A stretch of DNA of 64,000 nucleotides from Metaphire vulgaris. Its lineage: Eukaryota; Annelida; Clitellata; Crassiclitellata; Megascolecidae. The notes under the pieces are model-generated. The model was not told the DNA's origin. It did no database searches and was given only the letters and a program-made list of their open reading frames with translations. This document shows, in pieces, positions 48,319-59,446 of the stretch. A program made the translations under genes and the position numbers. The stretch covers positions 6,986,443 through 7,050,442 of the forward strand of contig CM030859.1 of NCBI GenBank assembly GCA_018105865.1, given 5' to 3'. Numbering within the stretch: the first letter of the stretch is position 1; the number at the start of each line of letters is the position of its first letter.

Positions 48319-50475
48319 GGGTAACACCGGGTAATTTCGGCACTCAGGTAATTTCGGCACCCCGAGATCTAGTGTGAAAATATTAATTTTTTACCACAGA
48401 CTATAGTATAACATCATCACTATGTCTGCCGAAGTTAGACGCAAGTTGAAAATATGGTCTAAACTACTATTATTCCAGCCAGGTTGGTCATTTATCAGAA
48501 GGTGCTGTTTTCTTAACATTTTTCTTGTTTACAAAAAGTGATTCTTTCTTAGACAATCGATCTGTTCTTTAAGCGTAGATGTTTTTCTGCTAGGAAAATT
48601 TAGGACAAGTCAAATTATGAGCAATAATAACTGCAGAACAGCATGTAATTTCTGCACAGTTACGTTTTGTAAGTAGGCAGCTAAGTGGGTAATTTCGGCA
48701 CAGACGCGAAAGGTTATTCCGGCAGTGCCGAAATTACCTTCTTTGAGATGCCGAAATTGTCAGCATTCTCATAGCCTATCACTCAAACCTCTCCGCTTCC
48801 ACTCTCTACGGCTAACATAATCCTTTTCGTCGCGCAGGACTTAAATCATGGGCGCCTCAAGCCGTCGAAGCGGGGACGTTATGCTTAGTGGCCTGAAGAG
48901 ACAATTAAGTTGGCGGTCAATGCAGTCCTTGTTGACGGTAAACCGAAGAAGACTGCTGCTAAGCAGTTTGGTATACCTCGGCAAACTCTGCAAAACTCCG
49001 TTAAGAGACTCCTTGCAACTGATGGAGGCGTCGAGAAACTTCATGCAGGACGTCCAACAACATTGGCACAAGAACAGGAAAATGAGTTGGAACAGGTTTT
49101 ACTAAGCATGGCCAACAGGCTGTTCGGTCTATCGCCGAAGATTGTGAGAGAGCTTGTAATTTAGCTATTGTGAGATAAATTGTATTGATCACAGATTCAA
49201 CACCAATGAGAAGACAGCTGGCAGATATTGGTTGGGAGGCGGTGGGAGGGTTCATGAAACGAAACCCGCTGTTGTCGGTGAGGGTGGCAGAGGCTACGTC
49301 AATCGGAAGAACCATTGGTTTTAATAGAGCGAAAGTAAAGCGGTTTTTTGAGGAATTACAGAAGGTAATGTTTGACAACAGTGATAGTCAATTGATACCA
49401 GCTGTCAATCAGCGTGGATCTATAACAGCTATTGTATCTCCTGCTAAAGAGTTACGTGCTATAGGCCTAATCAACCTATCACGAGTTTTAGTGCGTTGGC
49501 AGGTGAGACAGCTTCTAAAACCCAGCGCAGCGGCCGGGAAAGACAGAAGATAGCGACTAAATCTTCCTATGCTTGGATCTGGGCAGAATGCAGGGTTGAG
49601 TATGTTGACACTTCTGATCCCAAATATTGTGAAAATTGGGTTACATGCAAAGGATGCTCCAAAAGATATCACATATCGTGTGGAGAAAACTGTGGAACCT
49701 TTGATGATGACGAATCATATAACTGCAAAGGTTGTATCAACTGACAGTAAATTTAGTCGATTGCCAGAACAGAAGCTGAAATAATGTTACTTTTCTTTTG
49801 CATTTAACTCTACTTCATGCCACAAGAGTCCCAGCATTCGTTCAGGAGCATAATCGGGTTTTCAAGTAGGCCTATTGTACCTAAGTACATTGATCATCAA
49901 ATATAGATCATTTTTGTTGAAAATAAAAGAATTAAATAAAATTAAAATAAATTCGGCACATTATAAAAAATATATTAGCCATTAATTCTTAGGCTATATA
50001 GCCTATCACTGTGTAAATTTATCCATACAGGTTAATTTAACCCCAATACCTGGACCAACTTTGGCCCCAACCCTACAAACATTTAATTGCAAAAATCAGA
50101 ATTTCTGTTATTGTCTAAGGTTTTCTCAGACTATATCTTGCGAGATGCAAATATAGACAATATCATTCTCGAGTCGGCCTACTTACAACTGTTCTGTTTG
50201 ATCACAAGTTGGCTGTTGATAATTTCGGCACGGGGTGCCGGAAATACCCTCTAGCTGTGCCGAAAATACCAACAATGCGGGTAATTTCGGCATTTCGAAC
50301 CTCCACCAGACTTAAAATAGTTACAATATTGTAATATAATATAAAGTTTTCTCGTGAATTTTCAGTAGCCAGGATGTTCTTCTAACATATTCAACAATAG
50401 CAGTTGTTCAGAAAGGCATATTGACAAAAATTCTGAACAAAATGCTTAAGGTGCCGAAATTACCCCAAATTACCC
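48319..50475 (+). mobile_element. pogo-like transposon, internally deleted
   Basis: Inverted ends GGGTAACACCGGGTAATTTC ... GAAATTACCCCAAATTACCC, with TA on both sides (48317-48318, 50476-50477). The GGTAATTTCGGCA motif is repeated near both ends and at about 48689, 48732, 50219 and 50281, a likely array of transposase-binding sites. It carries the transposase relic 48848-49744. Confidence 0.85.
48848..49744 (+). pseudogene. pogo-family transposase relic with C-terminal zinc-finger
   Basis: Frame 48910-49164 begins AVNAVLVDGKPKKTAAKQFG and IPRQTLQNSVKRLL, a psq/CENP-B type helix-turn-helix. It is followed in frame 49185-49553 by GWEAVGGFMKRNPLLSVRVA and EATSIGRTIGFNRAKVKRFF, the second DNA-binding domain. 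Most of the DDE catalytic core is missing; only a scrap around GSITAIVSPAKE remains. A third frame (49496-49744) ends with WVTCKGCSKRYHISCGENC ... YNCKGCIN, a PHD-like zinc-binding tail. Frameshifts and the deletion make it inactive. Confidence 0.8.
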
Positions 50476-50932
50476 TACATTAAAAGTTTCGTACGTTGGA
50501 AATACGTTGTCTAAAATAATTTAACCGAAATGTTAAAATTTAGTTGGAAACATTTGCTTGCTATGCAGCCTATGCTATTCTTTAAATCTAATTCGATGTT
50601 GGGACAGTGTCAATGTACTTTACACCAGACGTCTGCTGGCTCCCTTCGGCTCTTAATGACCGACTTCTTAATGACCAACCAGCATCTGGTACCGGAGTTT
50701 GCGACAACCTGTGGAGGGGTCTGGAGTGACAATCTTGATCTTTCCGAGTCGGTCTGCCATTAAACAAGGATTTCTTAACCCTAGAATTACCGGAAAAATT
50801 GTTATCCATTGAGTACCGATGGGGTCAGAAATGACCCCATAGCAATAGTTGCTATATTTCACTCCATATTGATGCAGTACACAATCAAAAACCAACAAAA
50901 GTTGTTAAATTTAAAGTCATTTCACATTGTTC

Positions 50933-51108
50933 CAGTGGCGGCTCCAAGATTTGGAAAGTGGGGGGGCCGTTGGGGTGGCAACTTCCAATCATGAAGGAGC
51001 CAACCATTTGTTGTTAGGTATGTAGTATTATAAGTATAGGGTCTCAACATGGGGCCACTGGGGGGCCAGGCACTCAATAGGGGCACGGCCCCTGTGGAGC
51101 CGCCACTG
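50933..51108. mobile_element. hAT-like MITE nested in the piggyBac element
   Basis: CAGTGGCGGCTCCAAG ... GTGGAGCCGCCACTG, flanked by cattgttc on both sides. Same family as 25123-25321. Confidence 0.92.
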
Positions 51109-51198
51109 CATTGTTCCAATCAGTTACAGAGCTACAAACATCCACTTATGTCCAGTTTATAACGTAAACACTGCACATGCAACTTTCTTTATAATCTC

Positions 51199-52360
51199 AC
51201 TTGTAGCTGTTGCAGATAGGTTTTGAATGTTCTTTGCAAACGTTTCGCTTGCAAGAAGAGCAGGTGATGTTGCTCTTCTTGTCTTTCTCTCGTCCGCAGC
51301 AGTGACATCTTGCCCGCTTCTTAGGAGGTTCACAAACGGTCAAATTCTGGTCAGCTTCTTTCTCGTTTGCAGTAGGTGCAATACAAGTTCCGCCTTGAAC
51401 GAGCTGCTTTACCAACTCCAACAGGAAAATGCTACGCCGATGTTTGGCTTTGTTCTTCCATTCTGGATTGAGTGACACCCATATAGGCTAATGAAAGCAT
51501 TTAGGGCGCTGATGTCAAGCATTTTATAGAATATAGTCATTGACCATCTTCTTGTCATTCGTTTGGTGGAATACATGCGCAGCGTATGATCAGCAGTGTC
51601 AACGCCACCTTTTGTAGAATTATCATCAAGAATGATTTGTGGTTTTCGTTTCGGATGTGTCTGAACCACTTATGGTTGATTATCGTGCCCAGCAGTGTCA
51701 TTTTCCTATTTAGTAATTTCTGTGCAAGACTAAGGCTGCAAAAGAAATGATCTGTTGTTGAATTTCTGCCAGAACCTGTCATTTCTTCAGCTAATTGCAT
51801 AACAACTCGTTCACCCTGATTCTGTTCTAGAACCAGTCCTTGCTCTGTGAACCTGAAGGCGAAGAATATACGATGTTGCACTGTCACACAACATCCACAG
51901 CTTGATGCCATATTTGCCTGGTTTGCTTCGAATAAACTGTTTGAAGGGGCAATACCCACGGTAGGTGAAGCTGTTCATCAACTGTTACATTCTCGCCTGG
52001 AACAAATGGATCATTCAGTGTCTTTCTCCACATATCAAACACTTTTCTAATTGGTGCAAACTTGTCAGCAATACGGTGCTCTCGTCTATTAGCTGCATCA
52101 TCAAATCTAATGGAATGCGAAAGTTGTTGAGAAAGAGCACGGGCCATGCTTCTGCCGAAAATAGCACGTCCATCTTCCAGGTTCCATAGCTGGATGATAG
52201 ATTCACTTCTTGACTTGTACACGCCAGACAGAATAAGAAGACCAAGAAGGCACATAAACTCGTCTTCTGTCGTGTCCTTCCAATTCGCACCACAAATGCC
52301 TTTGCCTTCTGTGAGCAGCAGAATATTGATGCTGTGACATTGTTGTCTAAAATCAAACAT
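51199..52360 (-). pseudogene. piggyBac transposase pseudogene
   Basis: Reading 5' to 3' on the minus strand: EDEFMCLLGLLILSGVYKSR, FVPGENVTVDEQLHLPW, QNQGERVVMQLAEEMTGSGR, STTDHFFCSLSLAQKLLNRK, DDNSTKGGVDTADHTLRMYS, TRRWSMTIFYKMLDISALNA, NPEWKNKAKHRRSIFLLELV and the Cys-rich tail CHCCGREKDKKSNITCSSC. These are the DDE_Tnp_1_7 domain blocks (VDEQ, TTD, KGGVDT..D aspartates) and the usual C-terminal cross-brace finger. Three or more frame changes and missing N-terminal sequence show it is dead. Confidence 0.88.
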
Positions 52361-53479
52361 GCCGAATCACAGGGTTACTTGCATGCAAGTTTATTACATA
52401 AGTGTAAATAAAATACACTAAAATAAATATAAAATAATTAGTCAAGAATAATTACCTTTGTAGACGTAGCAAATGATAGTCAGTGATCACGATTTTTGAA
52501 AGCAGCAATGAGTCACAGCCTCGATTTGTAATGGGGTCAAAAATGACCCCACCGGTACTCAGTGCTAGACTGTGTTACTGGCGCCCTCTGGTGGTTTATA
52601 AAAAATATCTGATAGGTGCATCATGTTGATCAGTTTGAAATATGAAATGTCTTAAAGTAATACTATTCTGATGCATCTGGTTCTTAAGCTACACCAGACG
52701 AAAGTCTCGCTGGGGTCACTTTTGACCCCAGCGGTACTTCTAGGGTTAATAACAACAAGGGGTCCATGCATTAAAGATTCGAGGCAGCACAGGACTTGCA
52801 GTGCTAGCGGGGGTGGGGGGAAGTATGAAATTAAGTGTCGAGAGCTGGCCGATAACTGGGCCAACGTCGAACATCGGTCTACAGTTGCTGCTATGTTTGT
52901 GGAACATTGATTTATGACAAATTATTTATAAGTCCTCGATGCCATGTTGCGTTCATTTCACAAAATTGATCAAAACCACGGCAGTTCACGGTATGTATTT
53001 TGAAAAATTCATGAAATTGACGGCAAGTGACAAAAATCACGGAATTCGCGGCTTCCGTGACTTCGTGAATTTCTACAGGCCCCATGTATAGTTAATAGGC
53101 AACCAGAGAAGTAGGCCTACGTCGTAGCTCGACGCCACTGCCAACGTATTTTTACGTATACAAACACGCGTATAATATTTTTGGACAAATTATATACCCG
53201 TACGATACGCGCATAATTCCAGTAGATATAATAACGTACGGTCGAATCTTGGTATATGGGGTAAATAATATTGTAGCGAAAATCTTTTAACAGACTTTAT
53301 TTCAGGAATATTCAGTACCCCCACAACGTCCTTCAAGTACCCACAAGGGTACGAGTACCCCTGGTTAAGAACCACTGAAATAGGGGCATCCAAATAGGCT
53401 TGGTGACTTTTAAGGTGGCTGGGGGGGGGCGTCCAAACTGAATTGGCTTCAGACACCACACCACCTTAGCACGCCAATG

Positions 53480-53824
53480 ACTAGAAGATAAGTTTGAAGG
53501 AAACTAGAAAATTTAAGACATTGCTTCTGTCAAAATAATGTCATAATCATACCTAATATACTCTAATTTTAAATTTTCAACGTGAATGAGAATTACTTTA
53601 AATTTGTTTATTCACATTCTTTCATTATCGGGTGTTACCGTTTGAAGTTTTACAAATCTATTGGATACTTGATTTCGAAACCAATAAAATTTCACAAGAT
53701 TTAAAAGCGTCATTGATATACAAAAAACAGTTAAACGCGGACGCTATTGCCTAAATGCCTAATCTGAGTTCTTGGCAAAAAATTTTTGTCAATAAACTAG
53801 AGTTTCTAAATTAGGATATAGGGG
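53480..53824. other. No recognised feature
   Basis: AT-rich spacer. Confidence 0.4.
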
Positions 53825-54022
53825 CAGCGGCGTAGTCAGCTAATGCAAAGTGGGGTTGTTAACTGGAAGCACTATGCAACTGAACACTGAAGCCGCGGCC
53901 GACCTCCACCCACTACACCTCCTTCAACCAAAAGTCAACGGATTTACATAAATTGTGTTGGTCATATTTTTTGAAATGGGGTTGTTTGAACAACCCCAAA
54001 CAACCCCGTGGCTACGCTACTG
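53825..54022. mobile_element. hAT-like MITE, 198 bp
   Basis: CAGCGGCGTAGTCAGC ... TGGCTACGCTACTG. Flanks tatagggg/gatagagg match at 6 of 8. Internal GGGGTTGTT/AACAACCCC repeats. Confidence 0.7.
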
Positions 54023-54712
54023 GATAGAGGCCCTACCAGCTTTTGGTGATGATAAGATTTCTACCTCAGCGACGGAACATCTCTCCCCCAACTCTCCCAA
54101 AAATTGGAGAGAAGCTTTGAGTTCATCGTGCAGAATCGCAATTAGAGAGAGATATGGCAGAAATTCGGTTTTTAGTTCTCATTTCAAAATTCCTAACTCC
54201 ACCAGTGATGACTTTCTTTCCACTTGTAAGCTTCAAATCCCTATTCTTGCTCATCGGCAGAAGCAGCTATGCCTACTCACTCATGGTCCCATTGAATGCC
54301 CGGCCTCAGCGTCCCACCCATCGAGGGTGATATTCTAACTGCATTTGCTGATTTGTGAAAAATAGTTTCTCCGATGCTTAGAATTTGCCAGCCCAACGGC
54401 CCCCACTTGCCAAATCCTGGAGCTGCCATGCGCTGCTCATCGGCACAACTTTACTCTCACTGAATATATCTTGACGAAAGCAGACAGGAGATAATTTCTA
54501 TTTTGACGACACGTCTAAGCATTTCAGATGCTCATGATATAGATTTAACTATGAAAGCAAAACTTAGACCTCCACTCCAGACAGTACCCTCTGACCAAGA
54601 CTACGAATCACTTGACTGACTGGCTGGGCCTGAGATGATACAATAGAAATAAGGATCGGCTTATATTTTGTGGTGACCGTCAAACCATAGCCTCCTCTAG
54701 TTCAGGCCACCG
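54023..54712. other. No gene; MITE fragment at 54372-54432
   Basis: CTTAGAATTTGCCAGCCCAA to CCAAATCCTGGAGCTGCCA is the right part of the 25123/30929 family. The rest is unassigned. Confidence 0.5.
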
Positions 54713-54952
54713 CACTGTAAATGAAAAAGGTGGAATATTCCACTTTGGGGTGGAAATATTCCACCCTGGGGTGGAAAAGTCCAAAATTTCCACCCTATCT
54801 ATGTGAAAGGTGGAACGGAGGTCTTTGATGGTGGAATGTCACCACCCTGGGGTGGATTTTCGTCACTCTAAACATACAGTAGATGCCCACAGAACCTTCG
54901 CAATATTGTGTCACATTGTAGCAGCCCCAGCTATGACCGCTCCAGCTATACA

Positions 54953-55466
54953 TATACATATATATATATATATATATACGCAAGAAGATATATACATATA
55001 CATATATACAGTATATACATGTATATATACATATATGTGTATATGTATATATACTAAACATGCACACATAAATATATATACGTATATATACATATAAATA
55101 CATACACACACATAAATACATATATATGTATATATACATATGTATATACATATATTTAAATATGTATATAATATATATACAAATTTATACATATATATGC
55201 ATATATATGTGTGTCTATAGATACATACACACATATGTAAACATATATATGCATATATATATGTGTGTATATATATACATGTATCACATGTATATCTATA
55301 TATGTATATATGTGGATATATATAAATATATATACATATGATATATGTATATATACATATATAATATATACATACATGTATGTACATGTGTACACATATA
55401 TACACATATATATGTATATATTCATAAATATGTACATATATATACATATGTACATATATATACATA

Positions 55467-55497
<31 letters not shown>

Positions 55498-56236
55498 GTC
55501 CACGTATATATATGTGTGTGTATAGATATGCATAATTATATATGTATATTTGTGTATATTTATGTACATATATGGATATAGATGTATACATGAATATATG
55601 TACATACATATGTATATATGCATATATATGTATAAATTATATATATGTATAAATTTATATATATATATATATGCATATATGTATGCATATATATATTGAT
55701 ATATGCATATGGATATATATGTAATATATATGTTATATACATGTACATATATATGTGTATATGTATGTATGTATGTAATTATATGTGTATATATGTATTT
55801 ATACATAGGCACATATATATGTGTACATGCATATATATGTATATAAAAGTATAAATATATTTATTTATGTGTATATGTATGTATGTACATTTATATATGT
55901 GCGTATATGCATATATATATGCATATATATATGCATATATATGTGTATATATGCATATATATGTATATATGTGCATATATGTTTATACGCATTTACATGT
56001 ATATATTATTATATATATGTATATATGGATGTATGTATATATATATAGGTATATATCTATATGTATATATATGTATGCATATATATTCATATATATAGAT
56101 GTATACATACAGATATATTTACGTATATACCTATATACATTATATATTAATATGTATCTATGCATGTATATATATACTTATTTATAAATGCGTATATATA
56201 TATACATATTTATGTATGTATATGTAATGTATAATA
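54953..56236. repeat. TA-rich cryptic simple sequence (TATATG/ATACAT)n
   Basis: About 1.3 kb of TATATGTATATACATA-like DNA. It is bounded at left by GCAGCCCCAGCTATGACCGC and at right, about 56650-56715, by the inverse-type CATAGCTGGGGCGGTTATAG. Tyr/Ile frames here are artefacts. Confidence 0.95.
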
Positions 56237-56363
56237 TACAGGGTTAAGGTTAGGGTTAATAATTAATGACAATTAATAATAATATTTAATATGTAATGGA
56301 CGTTGTATTAATATGCTTTCTGCACATAATACTAACAATTTATATATACACACTATATTTGTA

Positions 56364-56411
<48 letters not shown>

Positions 56412-56415
56412 CAGA

Positions 56416-56588
56416 TTCTTTCCCGTTATCCGGACCCTGTAGAGGATGGTGTAGTTGGCGTTAGGGTTAGGGTTAGGATTAGGGTTATGGTTAGGGTCAG
56501 GGTTAGGGTTAGGTTTGGGGTTAGGGCTAGGGTCAAGTTACCGACTGAAAAGCCATTACATTTCACTGGGGTCGGATAACGGGAAAGT
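56416..56588. mobile_element. Small TIR element carrying telomere-like TTAGGG repeats
   Basis: CTTTCCCGTTATCCGGACCC at the left and GGGTCGGATAACGGGAAAG at the right are inverted ends. Between them 56458-56535 is about 12 units of GTTAGGG/TTAGGG with substitutions. Another GGGTTAAGGTTAGGGTTAA lies at 56240. Confidence 0.7.
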
Positions 56589-56759
56589 ACCATTATATTT
56601 ATATTTATATTTATTTACACTCTATATGTATTTGCTTTTTATTACGGTCATTATTGGGGCGATCATAACTGTTGCGATCATAGCTGGGGCGGTTATAGCT
56701 GGGGCGGTTACCTTATGTAATCATGGACACAACCTTTGCACTTTTGAACTGCAATATTA

Positions 56760-57524
56760 ATGAAACATTTTTAGTAATTTAATTAATAGATTTGCAGTTG
56801 CCTTTGTGTTTTATTGAAATTGCAAGCTTTAGATAACATTGAGTCAGTTGTGAAGCAATTTGTTATTTATTTATTATCAGATTTTGTTAGTGCAAATAGC
56901 TTTGTATTTTGATGCAAACGTGGGTTATTATGAGGTTAAACAATAAACAAATAGTAACATTTATTAAATAATAAGTTAACTATAAACGTCGTCGCAGTAA
57001 AATCTGAAAGCTCAATGTATTTTGTGAACTGTTTTCGCTGGGCTTTTTTTGGACTTGTAATTATTCACTTGCGATAATTATCTGCATGGTAACGTCGAGT
57101 ATTTCCGGTATCCGTTTGAATTTCGCTTGGAGGAATAATAGGAATTTTGTTTTGTTTATTTTGTTAACGATTAATGTAAGTCGGCAAAACAAAATTTTAT
57201 CTGTTAAACGTCCAAATCTTCTGGAGAAAACTGGATCGTAAGTAAATTTTCACTTGAAATAGATTGGAGATTTGGTAGGCCTAGTTGTCTAGACGGGCGC
57301 CCCCCTGAAGTAGTCCGTAAAGGTCAAATATAATTACTTTGAGACAGCGCGACCTAACCTAAAAATTTATATAGCGCAATTTTCGAAAGTAGTACACGTT
57401 TCTCGCATAACGGATTTTGCATATGGCATGAATAATAGTCTTATTATGTTAATTCATTAAATCTGCTCAGTAAGTCACTGATTAATGCTTAAAACTGAGT
57501 TAGCAGACATTGACACCTCTAAGA
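56760..57524. other. No recognised feature
   Basis: AT-rich DNA without coding signs. Confidence 0.4.
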
Positions 57525-57529
57525 CTAGA

Positions 57530-57900
57530 GATTCTTCACTAATTGCGAATTATTATTGTGTGAAGTTTTAAAACAGCGCAGCAACGATGACATAGGTTTA
57601 AGCAGTCGTCTGATTATTATTATTATTAATATTAATATTATTATTATTATTATTATTATCATCGACAATTTATGAAGCGCAGTAACATAGCCATAGGCCA
57701 AAACCAAAAGCCTGTACAGTCAACAGTATGTAATGTCATACGATCTTGTAAACAAGTATGTTTTTAGGTCTTTACGCAAACATCTAGGGAGAGGTGACCC
57801 GACCAGGGCATCAGGAGCGCATTCCACAGAAGTGGGTTTCCCGAGTCATTGAACGCTTCGCCAAACTTGAGTCTTGGCCGAGGAGGAACATACATACGGT
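57530..57900 (-). pseudogene. L2-like LINE 3' end, decayed
   Basis: The minus strand reads, over two frames, GNPLLWNAL and then LRKDLKTYLFTRSYDITYC, followed by a 3' UTR ending GCGCTTCATAAATTGTCGAT and (AAT)n at 57613-57660. This is the same kind of C-terminus as 43746-44552 but broken by frameshifts. Confidence 0.6.
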
Positions 57901-57959
57901 GGCGGCTGCTGGATCTCAGCTGCAAATGGCACCCAGTCGTCGTTTGTCTTCGTACCAGG

Positions 57960-58622
57960 TTTGCTGTGATATGTTATTGGCCTTGACCTTGCAAAATTGC
58001 TGGACTGTTTTCAGTTTCGTTTGAAATAAGTACTCTTAGTGACATTTTGTAAGAAATTTACCTCCTATTTTGTAACTCTTTTTTCTTTAATCACTGTCAG
58101 GGAGTGATAGTGGTAAAATTATAGGAGTGTTATTTCAGATCATGTCCTAACTGAGTTCTTTTACTGTGTATTCATTGAAGGATGGTGTTCCAGTTCGTGT
58201 AGTCGAGTGCAACTAAATATGTTATTAGCACGACAAAACGGTGAGTGTTCGATTTAATGATTTAATAATTTATTGTGAGTTTATCTTATTGCGGCTTTCT
58301 TAATACCGCTCTCCAGAATTTCCTTTCACCTGCCTGCCTGCGGAACATGTCTGTCGATCTGGGCTACTATAGTTTAAAGTCAGCGTTAATGCCTAACGTT
58401 TTTAATTCAAATTTTAATTCAGCTTTATAGCCTAACGACTTTTCTTTGAAACTGCATTTGAAAATTAATTGCGATTATTCTTATCTACATTTTAAATCAG
58501 TTGTATCCTGTGCATTTAACAATTATAAAGCAAAATGTGATGCTTGCCTTTTAGAATTTTATTATGTGATTTGACGACAGCCCAATGCATTTCTACGAAG
58601 GCATTTCAGAAATTATTTCATG
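57960..58622. other. No recognised feature
   Basis: AT-rich DNA upstream of the 7SL-derived SINE. Confidence 0.4.
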
Positions 58623-58820
58623 GCTGGGAGTCGCGGCGTGCTCCTGTAATCCAACTACTTGTAGGCGGGGTTGGTTAACGGCTTGAGGTCGGGGTTCTAC
58701 TAGTCGAGGTTCTATGTCGATCGGGTGTCCGCACTAAGCCTGTTTTTTTACAGTGGTTCTCAGACAGGGCAGTCCCTACTGAACCACTTTAAACCTTGTT
58801 ATATTATATTATATTATTAT
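58623..58820 (+). mobile_element. 7SL-RNA-derived SINE with a LINE-type hairpin tail
   Basis: 58623-58738 follows the 5' Alu domain of 7SL (SRP) RNA: GCTGGGAGTCGCGGCGTG, then CTCCTGTAATCCAACTACTT, GGCTTGAGGTCGGGGTTCTA, and at 58719-58738 the 20-mer GATCGGGTGTCCGCACTAAG, as I recall it from metazoan 7SL. It breaks off there, as processed 7SL SINE heads do. A T7 run follows. The tail is GTGGTT/AACCAC enclosing AGGG/CCCT (58753-58787), CTTTAAACC and (TTATA)n. The tail is almost the same as that at 23105-23165, so this is a modular SINE rather than the SRP RNA gene. Confidence 0.75.
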
Positions 58821-59187
58821 GTGTGTAGTTGTTATAACTGTCTGGTAACATTTATGCATGAATTTACGGTTTTATTTAGGTCTACACATTGGAATAGAAG
58901 TGGAGCCTCGATCTGAGGACGGCTTAACCATTCCGTTGCCTTCTATCACATTCGTCCCATCTCGGGATATTGATGAGTTTGACACTTAATATGTTAAAAT
59001 GACAGACTTTAACCATAAACTTACTTTTGAATTTGAATTTTTCTTAGTGTTTTAATTTTTCGATTGAATAATGACTTGCTTGATTTTCTAAATGGATTTA
59101 ACGTTGTGCTTGTTTTTAAATTAATAACAAGCTATTTAATTACTAAGTATAGATTAGCATATATTTAGTATGTGAACACTTAGGTTA
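58821..59187. other. No recognised feature
   Basis: AT-rich. TTAGGTTAGGGTTACC occurs at about 59180. Confidence 0.4.
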
Positions 59188-59446
59188 GGGTTACCTCACT
59201 CGCCACACTCAGACAGTACGTGTTGGCAGCAAACAGTTGTCGACAGAACGCTGTGACTTTGGAGTCCCACAAGGTTCAGTACTCGGACCGCTGTTATTCA
59301 CACTGTATGTTGCACCAGTGACACAAATTGCTGCTTCATCCAGAGTGAATATAGCACAGTATGCCAATGACATACAATTATACGTTGCGCTCACTAACAA
59401 CGAAGCAGTGTCGACTCTGGACAACTGTTTTCATGTTTTAGTTTGA
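59188..59446 (+). pseudogene. LINE reverse transcriptase fragment with altered YADD
   Basis: Reads SYLTRHTQTVRVGSKQ, FGVPQGSVLGPLLFTLYV and NIAQYANDIQLYVAL. GVPQGSVLGPLLF is the B-C region of L2/CR1-type reverse transcriptase. The catalytic YADD has become YAND, so the enzyme would be inactive. Both ends are lost. Confidence 0.85.

Larger units (their letters stand above)
50779..52745 (-). mobile_element. piggyBac transposon, inactive
   Basis: TTAA flanks at 50775-50778 and 52746-52749. Ends CCCTAGAATTACCGG ... CGGTACTTCTAGGG. Subterminal GGGGTCA/TGACCCC repeats at both sides (50819-50842, 52531-52550, 52710-52728). It carries a broken transposase and a hAT-like MITE (50933-51108). Confidence 0.88.
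47870..53377. mobile_element. hAT (Charlie-like ends) element filled by later insertions
   Basis: Perfect 15-bp ends CAGTGGTTCTTAACC ... GGTTAAGAACCACTG. Flanks aaatagtg/aaataggg match at 7 of 8. Such ends are familiar from hAT-Charlie families. No hAT transposase is visible. Its own DNA appears limited to about 47870-48000 and 52750-53377, so it was probably a non-autonomous copy before the SINE, pogo and piggyBac insertions. Confidence 0.75.
47716..53479. mobile_element. Outermost hAT-like MITE of a nested complex
   Basis: Left part 47716-47869 starts CAGTAGCGTGGAGAGG. Right part 53378-53479 ends CCTTAGCACGCCAATG. Flanks attaggag/actagaag match at 6 of 8. Both halves contain CATCCA(A)AT..GGCTTGG/CTTGGCGAC steps. 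The reverse-oriented motif is at 47790-47812. Joined, the halves make about 256 bp. The interruption is the 47870-53377 element. Confidence 0.65.

Noticed and set aside
54795..56187. Many overlapping Tyr/Ile-rich frames of 60-232 residues
   Set aside because: They are readings of the TATATG/ATACAT simple-sequence field on both strands.
56238..56535. A true chromosome end
   Set aside because: TTAGGG units are few, degenerate and embedded in a TIR element with ordinary DNA on both sides.
58623..58738. The host SRP (7SL) RNA gene
   Set aside because: Only the first ~116 bases are present, and a retroelement tail follows directly.
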